A stretch of 64,000 nucleotides of DNA from an uncultured Jannaschia sp. Lineage in GTDB: Bacteria > Pseudomonadota > Alphaproteobacteria > Rhodobacterales > Rhodobacteraceae. Both the position numbers and the translations under genes were made by a program. Of the stretch, positions 51,836-61,434 are shown in pieces. The stretch spans positions 124,001-188,000 of the forward strand of contig NZ_CANLTR010000004.1 in the NCBI RefSeq assembly GCF_947494055.1. Reading direction: 5' to 3'. Position 1 is the stretch's first letter, and every line of letters starts with the position of its first letter. The notes beneath the pieces are model-generated. The model ran no database searches. It was not told the DNA's origin and saw only the letters and a program-made list of their open reading frames with translations.

Positions 51836-52755
51836 TGGGCGCCTACATTCTCCGCCGCCTGCTGGAGAGCGCGCTGATCCTGCTCGGGATCACCCTCGTG
51901 ACCTTCGTGCTCCTCTACCTCGTGCCCGCCGATCCGGCGCGGCAGATCGCCGGCCGGTCGGCCACGGCGGAGACGGTGGCGAACATCCGCGATCAGCTTG
52001 GGCTGAACGACCCGCTCTTCGTGCAATACGGCCGCTACCTCTGGAACCTCGCGCAGGGCGACATGGGCCGCTCCTACCTTCAGCGGGCGGAAGTGGCGGA
52101 CCTGATCGCCGCGCGGCTGCCGGCGAGCCTGCTGCTGATGCTGTCGGCCATCGTCACGGAACTGATCATCGGGCTCACCATCGGCGTCGTCGCCGCGCTG
52201 CGCCGCAACCGGCCAATGGATCATTCGCTGATGATCTTCTCCTTCGTGTCGATTTCCGCCCCGCAATTCGTGATCGGCATTCTGCTTCTCTACGTTTTCG
52301 CGGTGAAGCTCGCCTGGTTCCCGATCGGCGGCTACGGCACGGCGGCACATTTCGTGCTGCCGTCGCTGACGCTCGGCCTGCTTGGTGCTGGCTGGTATTC
52401 CCGGATGATGCGATCCTCGATGATCGACGTGCTGAGCCAGGACTTCGTCCGCACGGCGCGTGCCAAGGGGCTGGCGAAGGTCCGCATCGTCACGCGCCAC
52501 GTCATCCCGAACGCGATCCTGCCCATCATCGCAATGATCGGGATCGATATCGGCCTGTTCATGTCCGGCATCGTCGTCGTCGAGAGCGTGTTCGGATGGC
52601 CGGGGATCGGCCAGCTCGCCTGGCAGGCCATCCAGCGCATCGACATCCCCGTCATCATGGGCGTGACGATGGTGTCGGCGGCGGCGATCGTGATCGGCAA
52701 CCTGCTGGCCGACCTCGCGGCGCCGCTCATCGACCCCCGCATCAAGACCAAGTGA
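51835..52755 (+). CDS. Peptide/amide ABC transporter permease (DppB type)
   Basis: 306 residues; the ATG at 51835 shares a base with the previous TGA. Typical DppB/OppB: MGAYILRRLLESALILLGITLVTFVLLYLVPADPA, LNDPLFVQYGRYLWNLAQGDMGRSY, FSFVSISAPQFVIGILLLYVFAV and the EAA loop DFVRTARAKGLAKVRIVTRHVIPNAILPII. It forms the membrane channel with the DppC-type subunit. Confidence 0.94.
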   Translation: MGAYILRRLLESALILLGITLVTFVLLYLVPADPARQIAGRSATAETVANIRDQLGLNDPLFVQYGRYLWNLAQGDMGRSYLQRAEVADLIAARLPASLLLMLSAIVTELIIGLTIGVVAALRRNRPMDHSLMIFSFVSISAPQFVIGILLLYVFAVKLAWFPIGGYGTAAHFVLPSLTLGLLGAGWYSRMMRSSMIDVLSQDFVRTARAKGLAKVRIVTRHVIPNAILPIIAMIGIDIGLFMSGIVVVESVFGWPGIGQLAWQAIQRIDIPVIMGVTMVSAAAIVIGNLLADLAAPLIDPRIKTK

Positions 52756-52774
52756 CCAATAGAGGAGAGACAAC

Positions 52775-54400
52775 ATGACACGCACCCTACTGACCGGCAT
52801 CGCGACGCTCGCGCTCACCGCCACCGGGGCGCTGGCCCAAGTGGACGAGAACGCGCCGCAGGGCGGCGAGATGGTCGTCACCTACCAGGACGACGTCGCC
52901 ACGCTGGACCCGGCCATCGGCTACGACTGGCAGAACTGGTCGATGATCAAGTCGCTCTTCGACGGGCTGATGGGCTACGAGCCGGGCACGACGACGCTGC
53001 GCAACGAACTGGCGGAGAGCCACGAGATCTCCGGGGACGGCCTGACCCATACCTTCGCGCTGAAGGACGGGATCACCTTCCACAACGGTCGCGAGATCAC
53101 CGCCGAGGACGTGAAATATTCGCTCGAGCGGGTGACGAACCCCGAGACGCGCAGCCCCGGCGCGGGCTTCTTCTCGATGATCGAGGGCTTCGACAGCTGG
53201 AACGCGGGCGAGGGCGAAGGCCTGTCGGGCGTCACCGTGATCGACGACAAGACGGTCGAGATCACGCTCTCTCGCCCCGACGCCACGTTCGGACACGTCA
53301 TGGCGCTGAACTTCGCCTCCGTCGTGCCGCAGGAGGCCGTCGAGGCGTCGGGCGAGGATTTCGGTCGTGAGCCCGTCGGCTCGGGCGCCTTCCGTCTCGC
53401 CGAATGGACGCCCGGCCAGCAGCTCGTCTTCGAGCGGTTCGAGGACTACCACCGCGAAGGCGTGCCGAAGCTCGATCAGGTCACGTTCAGCATCGGGCTG
53501 GAACCCACCGTCGCGCTCCTGCGGCTGCAGAGCGGGGAGGCCGACGTCCCGGGCGACGGTATCCCGCCGGCGCAGTTCCTTCAGGTGATGAACGACCCGG
53601 CGCAGGCCGAGCGCGTGGTCGAGGGCGGACAGCTCCAGACCGGTTACATCACGCTGAACACGCAGATGGCGCCGTTCGACAACGTGGATGTCCGCAAGGC
53701 CGTCAACATGGCGATCAACAAGGATCGCATCACCCAGATGATCAACAACCGCGCGGTCCCGGCCAACCAGCCGCTGCCGCCGACGATGCCGGGCTACGCC
53801 GAGGATTACGAGGGCTACGCCTACGACCCCGAGGCCGCGATACAGATGCTGGCCGATGCCGGCTTTCCCGACGGCTTCACGACCGAGCTCTACGTGATGA
53901 ACGTCGATCCCAATCCGCGCATCGCGCAGGCCATCCAACAGGACCTAGCCGAGATCGGCGTGACCGCCGAGATCCGCTCGCTCGCGCAGGCCAACGTGAT
54001 CGCGGCCGGCGGCGAGGCGGACCAGGCGCCGATGATCTGGTCGGGCGGCATGGCCTGGATCGCGGATTTCCCGGACCCGTCGAACTTCTACGGCCCGATC
54101 CTCGGCTGCGCCGGCGCGGTGCCGGGCGGCTGGAACTGGGCGTGGTACTGCAACGAGGAGATCGACGCGCGCGCCGCCGAGGCCGACGCGATGACCGGCG
54201 AGGGGCAGCAGGGGGGCCGCGAGGACGCCTGGCGGCAGATCTACCTCGACATCATGGAGGACGCGCCCTGGGTGCCCGTCTTCAACGAGCAGCGCTTCAC
54301 GCTCCATTCCGAGGGCGTGGCCGGCGACGACACCCTGTTCGTCGATCCGGTCCACATTCCGGTGAACTACGACTACATCTACGCGACCGAGGCCGAGTGA
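52775..54400 (+). CDS. ABC transporter substrate-binding protein, family 5 (DppA/OppA type)
   Basis: 541 residues, with an AGAGGAGA ribosome-binding site. Signal peptide MTRTLLTGIATLALTATGALA. Family-5 features: VTYQDDVATLDPAIGYDWQNWSMIKSLFDGLMGYEPG, FALKDGITFHNGREITAEDVKYSLERV, PVGSGAFRLAEWTPGQQLVFERFEDY and DVRKAVNMAINKDRI. It captures a peptide or amide in the periplasm. The substrate cannot be read from sequence; the downstream formamidase suggests short amides or peptides. Confidence 0.93.
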   Translation: MTRTLLTGIATLALTATGALAQVDENAPQGGEMVVTYQDDVATLDPAIGYDWQNWSMIKSLFDGLMGYEPGTTTLRNELAESHEISGDGLTHTFALKDGITFHNGREITAEDVKYSLERVTNPETRSPGAGFFSMIEGFDSWNAGEGEGLSGVTVIDDKTVEITLSRPDATFGHVMALNFASVVPQEAVEASGEDFGREPVGSGAFRLAEWTPGQQLVFERFEDYHREGVPKLDQVTFSIGLEPTVALLRLQSGEADVPGDGIPPAQFLQVMNDPAQAERVVEGGQLQTGYITLNTQMAPFDNVDVRKAVNMAINKDRITQMINNRAVPANQPLPPTMPGYAEDYEGYAYDPEAAIQMLADAGFPDGFTTELYVMNVDPNPRIAQAIQQDLAEIGVTAEIRSLAQANVIAAGGEADQAPMIWSGGMAWIADFPDPSNFYGPILGCAGAVPGGWNWAWYCNEEIDARAAEADAMTGEGQQGGREDAWRQIYLDIMEDAPWVPVFNEQRFTLHSEGVAGDDTLFVDPVHIPVNYDYIYATEAE

Positions 54401-54404
54401 TCCC

Positions 54405-55346
54405 ATGTGCAAGCATTGCGACTACACGATCCACGGGCGCCATCACCACGGCTGGGACAATGCCATCCCGCCCGCCGAGACGGTGGCTCCGGGAAGCCGC
54501 ATCCATTTCCGCTGCCTCGACAGCTCCGGCGGTCAGTTCACGCGGGAGAGCACCACGGCGGACGTGCCGAAGCTCGATTTCGACCTCATCAACCCCGTCA
54601 CCGGTCCCGTCTATGTCGACGGGGCCGAGCCGGGGGACGTGCTCAAGGTCACGCTCGAGGCGTTCCACCCGTCGGGCTTCGGCTGGACGGCGAACATCCC
54701 GGGCTTCGGGCTTCTGGCCGACCAGTTCCCCGACCCGCATCTGAAGGTCTGGGACTACGACGCGGGCAGCCTCGCCCCCGCGCTGTTCTCCGACACGGCG
54801 CGGGTGCCGCTCAAGCCCTTCGCGGGCACGATCGGGCTCGCGCCAGCGGAGGCGGGGCACCATTCGGTCGTCCCGCCGCGGCGGATGGGCGGCAATCTCG
54901 ACATCCGCGACCTTGCCGCGGGCACGACGCTCTACCTGCCAGTCGAGGTGGCGGGCGCGCTCTTCTCCATCGGCGACACCCACGCCGCGCAGGGTGACGG
55001 CGAGGTCTGCGGCACCGCCATCGAGAGCCCGATGGACGTGGAGGTGACGCTCGACCTCGTGAAGCAGACGCATCTCGCGAACCCGCGCTTCACCACGCCC
55101 GGACCGGTCACGCGGCATCTCGACGCGAAGGGCTACGAGGCGACGACGGGCGTGGGGCCGGACCTGATGGCGGGGGCGCGGGACGCGGTCTCCGCGATGA
55201 TCGACCTGCTGTCTAGGGAGCACGGCTTCTCGGCGGAGGACGCCTACCTGCTCTGCTCGGTGGCGGGCGACCTGCGCATCTCGGAGATCGTCGACATGCC
55301 GAACTGGGTCGTGTCCTTCTACTTCCCCCGCATCGTCCTCGAATGA
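54405..55346 (+). CDS. Acetamidase/formamidase family hydrolase
   Basis: 313 residues, four bases after the binding protein. FmdA/AmdA family: opening HGRHHHGWDNAIPPAETVAPG, PVTGPVYVDGAEPGDVLKVTLEAF, HHSVVPPRRMGGNLDIRDLAAGTTLYLPVEVAGALFSIGD and THAAQGDGEVCGTAIESPMDV. It hydrolyses short amides to ammonia and the acid. Together with the AmiCR pair it points to amide nitrogen use. ATGA overlap with the next gene. Confidence 0.93.
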   Translation: MCKHCDYTIHGRHHHGWDNAIPPAETVAPGSRIHFRCLDSSGGQFTRESTTADVPKLDFDLINPVTGPVYVDGAEPGDVLKVTLEAFHPSGFGWTANIPGFGLLADQFPDPHLKVWDYDAGSLAPALFSDTARVPLKPFAGTIGLAPAEAGHHSVVPPRRMGGNLDIRDLAAGTTLYLPVEVAGALFSIGDTHAAQGDGEVCGTAIESPMDVEVTLDLVKQTHLANPRFTTPGPVTRHLDAKGYEATTGVGPDLMAGARDAVSAMIDLLSREHGFSAEDAYLLCSVAGDLRISEIVDMPNWVVSFYFPRIVLE

Positions 55347-57115
55347 GCGCGAAGGACGATACCGGACGGGGCGGCCGCCGCCCCGTCCTCTCGGTCCGTG
55401 ACCTCACCGTGCAGGTCGCGACCGAGGCGGGCGCGAAGACCGTGCTCGATGGCCTGTCCTTCGACCTCGTGGCGGGCGAGACGCTTGCGCTCGCCGGCGA
55501 GAGCGGGTCGGGCAAGTCGATGACGGCGCTAGCGATCATGGGCCTTCTGCCGAAGCCCATGGCCCGGATCACGAGCGGCGCCATCCGGCTGGGCGAGACG
55601 GAACTGACCACGCTCGACGAGGCCAATTATCGCCGCATCCGCTCGGCGCGGATCGCGATGATCTTCCAGGAACCGATGACGTCGCTGAACCCGCTGATGC
55701 GCGTCGAGACGCAGCTTTGCGAAGTTCTGCTCGAGCACGGTATCTGTGCCCGCGGGGAGGCGCCCGCCCGCGCCCTGCGCCTCCTGCAGGACGTCCGCCT
55801 GACCGAGCCGGAACGGCGGCTGAAGCAATATCCGCACGAGCTTTCGGGCGGGATGCGCCAGCGGGTGATGATCGCGATGGCGCTGGCCTGCGAGCCGGAG
55901 GTCCTGATCGCCGACGAACCGACCACCGCGCTCGACGTGACGGTGCAGGCGGAAATCCTCGATCTCGTCCGGACGTTGCAGCGCGAGCACGGGACGGCCG
56001 TCCTGATGATCACCCACGACATGGGCGTGGTGGCCGAGATGGCCGACCGTGTCGTCGTCCTGCGCGCCGGACGCGAGGAGGAGCAGGCCCCGGTCCGCGA
56101 CCTCTTTGCCGCGCCGCGCACCGACTATGCGCGCGCGCTTCTCGCCGCCGTGCCGCGCCTCGGCACCGCGTCCGCGCGCCCCGAGCGGGCGGAGGCTCGC
56201 AAGGTCGTCGAGGTGGACGACCTCTCAGTCCGCTTCGACCTCGCCGGCGGACTGCTCAACCGGACCGTCGCACGGGTCCATGCGGTCGAGAACGTGTCGT
56301 TCCACATCCACGCGGGCGAGACGCTGGCGCTGGTGGGCGAGTCGGGCTGCGGCAAGTCCACCATCGGCAAGGCGCTCATGGGCCTCGTCCCGTGGCAGGG
56401 CTCGATCCGCGTCGACGGAGTGCAGACAGGCGGCCGGTCGCGCGCCGCCATGCGGCCGGTGCTGCGCGATATCCAGATGGTGTTCCAAGACCCCGGCGCC
56501 TCGCTCGACGCGCGGATGCCGGTCGGCGCGCAGGTGACGGAGCCGATGCGGGTCCACGGCCTCGTCGCCGGTTCGGAGTTGGGCGACCGGGCCGAATGGC
56601 TGTTCCGGCGGGTCGGTCTCTCGCCCGACATGCTGCGGCGCTACCCGCACGAATTCTCCGGTGGCCAGCGGCAGCGGATCTGCATCGCCCGCGCGCTCAG
56701 CCTCGGGCCCAAGGTCATCGTCGCCGACGAGAGCGTCTCCGCCCTCGACGTGAGCGTGCAGGCGCAGGTGCTCGACCTCTTGCGCGAACTTCAGGAGGCG
56801 GACGGGCTGGCCTATCTCTTCATCAGTCACGACATGGCGGTGGTCGAGGGGGTCGCGGACCGGGTCATGGTCATGCGTCTGGGCCAGGTGATGGAGGAGG
56901 GGCCGCGCGACGCCGTGCTCCGCGATCCCCGCCATCCTTATACGCGACGCCTGCTCGCCGCCGTGCCGGTGCCCGACCCGACCCGCGCCCGCCCGCCGAT
57001 ACCCGACACGGCCGGGATCGAGGCGGCAAGCCCGATCTTCCCCGTCGGCCGCGGCCCGGCCCGGGTCGCCCTCGAGGAGGCGCGACCCGGCCACCGCGTT
57101 GCCCGCGCGACGTGA
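55343..57115 (+). CDS. Fused oligopeptide-type ABC ATPase (DppD-DppF tandem)
   Basis: 590 residues with two ATPase domains. Domain 1: Walker A GESGSGKSM, FQEPMTSLNPLMRV, signature LSGGMRQRVMIAMAL, Walker B VLIADEPTTALD. Domain 2: Walker A GESGCGKST, FQDPGASLDARMPV, signature FSGGQRQRICIARAL, Walker B VIVADESVSALD (Ser for Pro after Glu), H-loop ISHDMAVVE. It powers the adjacent permeases. The usual OppD/F C-terminal Fe-S/cysteine motif is reduced. GTGA overlap with the next gene. Confidence 0.94.
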   Translation: MSAKDDTGRGGRRPVLSVRDLTVQVATEAGAKTVLDGLSFDLVAGETLALAGESGSGKSMTALAIMGLLPKPMARITSGAIRLGETELTTLDEANYRRIRSARIAMIFQEPMTSLNPLMRVETQLCEVLLEHGICARGEAPARALRLLQDVRLTEPERRLKQYPHELSGGMRQRVMIAMALACEPEVLIADEPTTALDVTVQAEILDLVRTLQREHGTAVLMITHDMGVVAEMADRVVVLRAGREEEQAPVRDLFAAPRTDYARALLAAVPRLGTASARPERAEARKVVEVDDLSVRFDLAGGLLNRTVARVHAVENVSFHIHAGETLALVGESGCGKSTIGKALMGLVPWQGSIRVDGVQTGGRSRAAMRPVLRDIQMVFQDPGASLDARMPVGAQVTEPMRVHGLVAGSELGDRAEWLFRRVGLSPDMLRRYPHEFSGGQRQRICIARALSLGPKVIVADESVSALDVSVQAQVLDLLRELQEADGLAYLFISHDMAVVEGVADRVMVMRLGQVMEEGPRDAVLRDPRHPYTRRLLAAVPVPDPTRARPPIPDTAGIEAASPIFPVGRGPARVALEEARPGHRVARAT

Positions 57116-58863
57116 TCCCCCTTGACGAGACCTTCCCCCGGACACTGGACGACCTGCCACCCGAGGCGACGACGGTGTGGTTGTTCGAGGATCGGGCCGC
57201 CCGCGCGGCGGCGGAGCGGAACGCGGCGGAGGGAGGGCGCACGATCCGCATCCGCTCGGCCTACAAGACGCTGCTCCACCACGTCCTGGAGGACGGTCTG
57301 CTCGACGACGCGCGGCGGGCGGTGATCCGTTATCCCGTCGTGCCGAACGTGGCGGCCGACCGGTTCCGGCTGGAATGCTACCCGCTGCATGCGCTCGTGC
57401 CCGATTGCGAGATCGCCTTCGTGCCCGACCTGCAGGACGGCCCCGACCTGCCCGTCTACACGGTGGAGACCGAGCGGGGTCGCCACCGCGTCCCGGTCCC
57501 GGTGCGCTGGCGTGCGGGCGCGGACGGGCGGCCCGTGCTCGGCGCTTGCGGTTGGCTGGCCCGGGGGGACGCGGGCGAGCCGCTCGAAACGGAGTACGAG
57601 GCCATCTTCGCGCGGGCTTGCGCGGCGCTTCATGCGCTGCCGCTCGACCCTCTCGACCCTCTCGACCCTCTCGACCCTGCCGAGCCCGACGGCCCGTTCT
57701 TCGCGCGCCTGTCGGTCGAGGTCACGCTGCCGGCGGCGGACATGCCCCTTCCGGTCGGGCACGAGCGTGTCTCGCTCGCGGAGGCGATGCACGAGGAGAT
57801 CTACTTCGCCGGGCTCGAGATCTTTCGTCGCCGGTTGAGCCTCTCGCCCGGCGCGCGGAACGTGCGTTGCGGGCAGATCGTCCCGCGCGTCCTCGCCGGC
57901 GGCGTGCCGGGCCTGCGGATGCAGGTCGCGACGCCGGAGGTCGAGACGGCTGACCTCGATGATCCGGACCTGCCCGATCTCGACACCGTGGCGCACTGGC
58001 TGACCCCGGCGCAGATCGCCGGCCATCTCGACCGGATCGGCGGCGTGCCCTTCGCCGGACGGTCGCGACAGGGCCGGACGATCCCGGGCCGGTTCGTTGC
58101 GGGGACGGGCCGGGCCACGCTGGCGATCTCGGGCGGGCAGCACGCCAACGAGAGCACGGGCATCGTCGGTGCGCTCCGCGCCGCGCGCGACCTTGCCGCC
58201 GAGGGCCGCGCGAGCTTCACCGTGACGCCGCTGGAGAACCCCGACGGCTATGCCGTCTTTCGCGACCTCTGCCGCGCCCGGCCGCACGACATGCACCACG
58301 CCGCCCGCTACACGGCGAGCGGCGCGGATCTGGGCCACGCGCCGGACTGCCCGGAACGTGACGTCCGGAACCGGGCGCGGGCGCATCTGCCGGCGGAGGT
58401 CCATCTCAACCTGCACGGCTACCCAAGCCACGAATGGACGCGCCCGCTCTCGGGCTACATCCCGGACGGCTTCGCGGGCTGGACGATCCCCAAGGGTTTC
58501 TTCCTGATCCTGCGCCATGCACAGGACGCGGCGGCGTTGGGGCGGGTCGTCCTCGACGCGGCACTGGGCGCGCTCGCGGCCTGTCCCGAGATCGGGGCGC
58601 AGAACCGACGGATGCTGACGCTCTACGATCGATACGTCTCCGAACGCGCCTTCGCCGTCCATGCGGGCTGCATCCCCTACGTGACCGGCATCGAGGCGGA
58701 AGCGGACTACCCGGTGACGCTCATCACCGAAGCGCCGGACGAAACCATCCGTGGTGAGGCGTTCCGCATCGCGCAGGCCGCCCATGCCCGCGTCGTCCGC
58801 GCGGTGGCCGCGGCGCTCGGCTCCGATCGGGACGACGAGCCGAGCCTCGACGATAGTCGTTGA
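57112..58863 (+). CDS. M14-like zinc metallopeptidase / deacylase of the amide-peptide operon
   Basis: 583 residues from a GTG overlapping the ATPase stop. The last ~260 residues carry the M14-like zinc site: ISGGQHANESTG (His344, Glu347) and HLNLHGYPSHEW (His435), with LITEAPDE near the end as a candidate for the catalytic Glu. The first ~300 residues are a separate uncharacterised region (YPLHALVPDCEIAFVPDLQDG) with an LDP microrepeat. No signal peptide, so cytoplasmic. It probably processes the imported peptide or acyl-amide. Carboxypeptidase and succinylglutamate-desuccinylase-like activities are alternatives. Confidence 0.8.
   Translation: MIPLDETFPRTLDDLPPEATTVWLFEDRAARAAAERNAAEGGRTIRIRSAYKTLLHHVLEDGLLDDARRAVIRYPVVPNVAADRFRLECYPLHALVPDCEIAFVPDLQDGPDLPVYTVETERGRHRVPVPVRWRAGADGRPVLGACGWLARGDAGEPLETEYEAIFARACAALHALPLDPLDPLDPLDPAEPDGPFFARLSVEVTLPAADMPLPVGHERVSLAEAMHEEIYFAGLEIFRRRLSLSPGARNVRCGQIVPRVLAGGVPGLRMQVATPEVETADLDDPDLPDLDTVAHWLTPAQIAGHLDRIGGVPFAGRSRQGRTIPGRFVAGTGRATLAISGGQHANESTGIVGALRAARDLAAEGRASFTVTPLENPDGYAVFRDLCRARPHDMHHAARYTASGADLGHAPDCPERDVRNRARAHLPAEVHLNLHGYPSHEWTRPLSGYIPDGFAGWTIPKGFFLILRHAQDAAALGRVVLDAALGALAACPEIGAQNRRMLTLYDRYVSERAFAVHAGCIPYVTGIEAEADYPVTLITEAPDETIRGEAFRIAQAAHARVVRAVAAALGSDRDDEPSLDDSR
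57643..57678 (+). repeat. Four perfect 9-bp tandem repeats inside the M14-like gene
   Basis: CTCGACCCT is repeated four times in frame, giving LDP repeats in a linker. Copy-number change would alter linker length without breaking the frame. Confidence 0.9.
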
Positions 58864-58914
58864 CTGCCGCGTCGGGGGGCGTTCGATCGGCGCCTCGATT
58901 GCGTGGCGCGAATG

Positions 58915-59655
58915 TCAGGCCGCCTTGGTGCTGGCCGTCACGTAGTTCACCGACAGGTCCCGCTCCGAAAGCCGCCATGACCAGGTGAGCGGGTTGAAGA
59001 CGAAGCCCATCCGGTCCACCGGCGCGAGGCCCGCCCGGCGGATCAGGTCGTAGAGCTCGTCCGGCGTGATGAACTTCGACCAGTCATGCGTGCCCTTCGG
59101 CAGCCAGCGCATCACCTGCTCGGCCCCGAAGATCGCCATCACCCAGGATTTCGGGTTCCGGTTGAGCGTCGAGCAGACCATGAGCCCGCCGGGCCGCAGG
59201 AGCCGCTGGCAGGCGGTCAGATAGGCGAGCGGGTCGGCGACATGCTCGACCACCTCCATGTTGAGGACGACGTCGAAGGACGCCTCGCCGGTCTCGACCA
59301 GCGCCTCGGCGGTGGCGTGGCGGTAATCGATGTCGAGGCCGGACTGCGCCGCATGGGCCTGCGCCACGGGAATGTTGCGCTCGGCCGCGTCCACGCCCAC
59401 CACCTTCGCTCCGAGCCGCGCCATCGGCTCCGCCAGCAGGCCGCCGCCGCAGCCGATATCGAGGATGCGCAGGCCGTCGAAGGGTCGCTCGGCGCGAAGG
59501 TTGCGATCGAACTCACCGGCGATCTGCGTCGTGATGTAATCCAGCCGGCAGGGGTTCAGCATGTGCAGCGGTTTGAACTTGCCCTCCGGATCCCACCATT
59601 CGGCGGCTATCGCCTGGAACTTCTCGATTTCGCCCGGATCGATCGTGGTGGTCAT
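58915..59655 (-). CDS. ubiG: Ubiquinone biosynthesis O-methyltransferase UbiG
   Basis: 246 residues, ATG at 59655. SAM-dependent class I methyltransferase: [62 protein letters not shown] (SAM-binding), [16 protein letters not shown] and [12 protein letters not shown] are the UbiG signature. It catalyses both O-methylations of ubiquinone synthesis. Divergent from the aminopeptidase gene, 60 bases apart. Confidence 0.96.
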   Translation of the reverse strand: MTTTIDPGEIEKFQAIAAEWWDPEGKFKPLHMLNPCRLDYITTQIAGEFDRNLRAERPFDGLRILDIGCGGGLLAEPMARLGAKVVGVDAAERNIPVAQAHAAQSGLDIDYRHATAEALVETGEASFDVVLNMEVVEHVADPLAYLTACQRLLRPGGLMVCSTLNRNPKSWVMAIFGAEQVMRWLPKGTHDWSKFITPDELYDLIRRAGLAPVDRMGFVFNPLTWSWRLSERDLSVNYVTASTKAA

Positions 59656-59715
59656 CTTCGTCTCCGTCGCAAAGGGGCCTTTCGGTGTCGGCCTGGCAGT
59701 CTATATAGCCCGAAC

Positions 59716-60705
59716 ATGGATCAGCATGCCCATCAGACCACCGCCAGCACGCTCTTCCCGCCGTGCGATCCGTTCGACCAGCAGATGGTGGAGATGGGCG
59801 GCGGCCACACGCTCTATGTCGAGCAATGCGGCAATCCCGACGGTCTGCCGGTCGTCGTGCTGCATGGCGGTCCGGGGGGCGGCTGCTCGCCGATGATGCG
59901 ACGGTTCTTCGATCCCGCGATCTGGCGCGTGATCCTGTTCGACCAGCGTGGCTGCGGCCGGTCGCGACCCCATGCCGCCGTCGTCCAGAACACGACATGG
60001 CATCTGGTGGAGGATATCGAACGCCTGCGCGCCATGTTCGGCATCGATCGCTGGGCCGTGTTCGGCGGCTCCTGGGGCGCGACGCTGGGGCTGATCTACG
60101 CGATCACCCATCCCGATCGGGTGGCGCACCTTTTCCTGCGCGGCGTGTTCCTGATGGAGCAGCGCGAGCTCGACTGGTTCTACGGCGGCGGCGTCGGCGC
60201 GTTCTGGCCCGAGCAATGGGCGCGCTTCGCGGAGATGATTCCGGAAGGCGAGCGCGACGACCTGATCGCCGCCTACAACCGCCGCCTCTTCGACCGACCG
60301 CCGCACGAGCAGGTGCGTTTCGCGCGCGCCTGGGCGGCGTGGGAGAACGCGCTCGCCTCGGTCTCCTCGCAGGGGCGCTCGGGCGAGCCGGGGGGCGAAT
60401 ACGCCCGCGCCTTCGCGCGGCTCGAGAACCATTACTTCACGAATCGCGGCTTTCTCGACCACGACGGGTGGATACGCGCCAACCAGCACCGGATAGCGCA
60501 TCTTCCGGGCGACATCGTGCAGGGACGCTACGACATGATCTGTCCGCCCGCCTCGGCCTACGCCATTGCGGCGAACTGGCCGGACGTGCGCCTCGACATC
60601 GCGCCTTTCGCGGGGCATGCCCTCTCCGAGCCGGGAATCGCCGAGCGGCTGGTCGCGGCCACGCGGCGCGTCGGCGAGGTTCACGCGCAAGCGATGCATT
60701 TCTGA
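59716..60705 (+). CDS. pip: Prolyl iminopeptidase
   Basis: 329 residues from ATG 59716. An S33-family alpha/beta hydrolase: VVVLHGGPGGGCSPMMRRFFDP (oxyanion HGGPGGG), LFDQRGCGRSRPHA and the nucleophile elbow FGGSWGATLGL with Ser119. Asp in GRYDMICPP and His in FAGHALSEPG complete the triad. It removes N-terminal proline from peptides in the cytoplasm, and is close to the peptide-uptake operon but separated by ubiG on the other strand. Confidence 0.95.
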   Translation: MDQHAHQTTASTLFPPCDPFDQQMVEMGGGHTLYVEQCGNPDGLPVVVLHGGPGGGCSPMMRRFFDPAIWRVILFDQRGCGRSRPHAAVVQNTTWHLVEDIERLRAMFGIDRWAVFGGSWGATLGLIYAITHPDRVAHLFLRGVFLMEQRELDWFYGGGVGAFWPEQWARFAEMIPEGERDDLIAAYNRRLFDRPPHEQVRFARAWAAWENALASVSSQGRSGEPGGEYARAFARLENHYFTNRGFLDHDGWIRANQHRIAHLPGDIVQGRYDMICPPASAYAIAANWPDVRLDIAPFAGHALSEPGIAERLVAATRRVGEVHAQAMHF

Positions 60706-60747
60706 CCGCCAGCCAGCGCGCGGGCCATCGAACGCGGAGGACGGAGA

Positions 60748-61311
60748 TTGCAGATCGAGGATACCGAACTCGACGCCGTGAAGATCATCACGCCCCGGCG
60801 CTTCGGCGACGCACGCGGCTTCTTCGCGGAGACGTGGAACGCCCGGGCCTTCGCGGAGCTCGGCATCGAGGCCGAATTCGTTCAGGACAACCATTCCCTC
60901 TCCGAGATGGCCGGCACGATCCGCGGCCTGCACTTTCAGGCGCCGCCGCATGGACAGGCCAAGCTCGTGCGCTGCGGGCGCGGGCGTCTCTTCGACGTGG
61001 CCGTGGACATCCGCGCGGGCTCGCCGACCTACGGCCGGTGGACGGGCGCGGAACTCAGCGCCGAGAACGGCCGAATGTTGTGGATTCCCGAGGGCTTCGC
61101 GCACGGCTTCGTCACCTGCGAGCCCGCGACGGAGATCGTCTACAAGTGCACGGGCTTCTACGCGCCCGAGGCCGATGGCGGGGTCCGGTGGGATTCCTGC
61201 GGCATCGACTGGGGCCTGACGGGCGAGCCGATCCTGTCGGAGAAGGACGCGACCGCGCCGCAACTCGCCGACTTCGAGACGCCGTTTACCGGTGGGACGT
61301 CGCAAGCTTGA
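60748..61311 (+). CDS. rfbC: dTDP-4-dehydrorhamnose 3,5-epimerase
   Basis: 187 residues from a TTG at 60748 with GGAGG (60736-60740) seven bases ahead. Motifs: RFGDARGFFAETWNARAFAELGI, QDNHSLSEMAGTIRGLHFQAPPHGQAKLVRC (catalytic His in RGLHFQ), LFDVAVDIRAGSPTYGRW and WIPEGFAHGFVTCEPATEIVYKCTGFY (Tyr and His). Third step of dTDP-L-rhamnose synthesis. Confidence 0.96.
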   Translation: MQIEDTELDAVKIITPRRFGDARGFFAETWNARAFAELGIEAEFVQDNHSLSEMAGTIRGLHFQAPPHGQAKLVRCGRGRLFDVAVDIRAGSPTYGRWTGAELSAENGRMLWIPEGFAHGFVTCEPATEIVYKCTGFYAPEADGGVRWDSCGIDWGLTGEPILSEKDATAPQLADFETPFTGGTSQA

Positions 61312-61331
61312 TCGGTGGATCGCGGTCGGGC

Positions 61332-61345
61332 GTTTACCGGTAAAC
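61332..61345. promoter_or_regulatory. Palindromic site upstream of rfbB
   Basis: GTTTACCGGTAAAC is a perfect 14-bp palindrome 90 bases before rfbB. The half GTTTACCGGT occurs again at 61284-61293, 48 bases upstream. It could be an operator; the second copy lies inside the end of rfbC. Confidence 0.35.
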
Positions 61346-61434
61346 CTCTTTGCCGTTTGCAAGCCGGTCCGAAGCGAGCATGACGCGGCAGGACGTCCGG
61401 TACGCGACCGGGCCAAGGAAGGAGCGATAGGGCG

